A stretch of DNA of 6,933 nucleotides from Thermoleophilia bacterium (GTDB taxonomy: Bacteria; Actinomycetota; Thermoleophilia; Gaiellales; Gaiellaceae), in contig JAOUEK010000106.1 in the NCBI GenBank assembly GCA_029858755.1, forward strand, positions 1 through 6,933, given 5' to 3'. The translations under genes and the position numbers were made by a program. Shown here piece after piece: positions 6,779 through 6,933 of the stretch. The notes beneath the pieces were generated by a model. That model did no database searches. It saw only the letters and a list, made by a program, of their open reading frames with translations, and was not told where the DNA came from. The stretch's first letter is position 1. Each line of letters opens with the position of its first letter.

Positions 6779-6933
6779 GTGGGCGTCGTGACGCGAGGGC
6801 TCGGAGCGCTCGGAGCGCTCGTCGCCATCGGCGTGCTCGCTGCGTGCAGCGGCGGCACGCCGGAGCCGGGAGATGCGTTCGCGTACGACGCGTCCGCACC
6901 ACGCGACGTCGTCGACAGCGGCGTCGTCAACGC
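6779..6933 (+). CDS. Predicted secreted lipoprotein, function unknown (3'-partial)
   Basis: The start of a gene divergent from dgt, with 51 complete codons before the window ends. From GTG at 6779 the protein has a short N-terminus with one Arg (residue 6), a hydrophobic core rich in Gly, Ala, Leu and Val at about 7-20, and a lipobox LAAC with Cys23. It would therefore be exported, lipid-modified at Cys23 and anchored on the outer face of the membrane. The mature protein begins CSGGTPEPGDAFAYDASAP, with a short polar linker typical of lipoproteins. A second in-frame GTG at 6788 is possible and would give a 3-residue shorter signal peptide; the -10 spacing favours 6779. The mature start (FAYDASAP, then GVVN) vaguely recalls secreted alpha/beta-hydrolases, but too little is visible to assign a function. 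Confidence 0.75.
   Translation, partial: MGVVTRGLGALGALVAIGVLAACSGGTPEPGDAFAYDASAPRDVVDSGVVN
6800..6817 (+). repeat. Two-copy 9-bp tandem repeat in signal-peptide coding region
   Basis: The unit CTCGGAGCG occurs twice in direct succession, followed by a further CTC at 6818-6820. Being a multiple of three, it encodes Leu-Gly-Ala twice within the hydrophobic core of the lipoprotein signal peptide. Gain or loss of a copy would change the core length without breaking the frame. Confidence 0.7.

Noticed and set aside
6537..6902. Minus-strand open frame covering the dgt start and the lipoprotein gene
   Set aside because: It overlaps dgt in another frame and runs antisense to a convincing lipobox signal peptide; its translation is Arg/Ser-rich with no motifs.
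1..6933. tRNA, rRNA, CRISPR array, insertion sequence or attachment site
   Set aside because: Coding genes fill almost the whole window, leaving only 21 and 52 intergenic bases. I saw no repeat-spacer pattern, terminal inverted repeats, transposase motifs or tRNA-like cloverleaf.

Overview
The window is GC-rich chromosomal DNA that looks actinobacterial, possibly class Thermoleophilia. The reasons are the GC-rich coding style, non-ATG starts at five of the six start codons visible, a dgt-dnaG gene pair (an order known from actinobacteria, e.g. mycobacteria) and start codons that appear to lie at predicted transcription start sites (leaderless mRNAs). The class-level guess rests on remembered sequence style and is not proven.

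Layout: bases 1-4063 on the + strand carry four tightly packed genes of a peptide-type ABC importer: dppB (5' end outside the window), dppC, dppD and dppF. The gene junctions are a TGATG overlap, a GTGA overlap and a 17-base overlap, so the block should be one translationally coupled operon. Two inner-membrane permeases would form the channel and two different ATPases would drive it. The substrate-binding protein gene is not in the window and probably lies upstream of dppB. Only 21 bases separate dppF from the convergent minus-strand pair dgt (6726-5737) and dnaG (5740-4085). That pair shares a GTGA overlap and encodes an HD-domain dNTP triphosphohydrolase and the replicative primase, so it joins nucleotide-pool control and replication priming in one transcript.

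A 52-base divergent spacer (6727-6778) separates dgt from the start of a predicted lipoprotein gene that runs off the right edge. On each side a TANNNT -10 element ends exactly 6 bases before a GTG start codon, so both genes are predicted to be leaderless.

The genes are mostly familiar, and I see no mobile element, CRISPR array, RNA gene or clearly new system. The points most worth a second look are an insertion of about 90 residues in DppF between the third and fourth cysteines of its C-terminal Cys motif, the mirror-image leaderless promoters, a non-standard primase TOPRIM motif (EGNTDV), and the abrupt junction with a base-composition change where dnaG meets the transporter operon.
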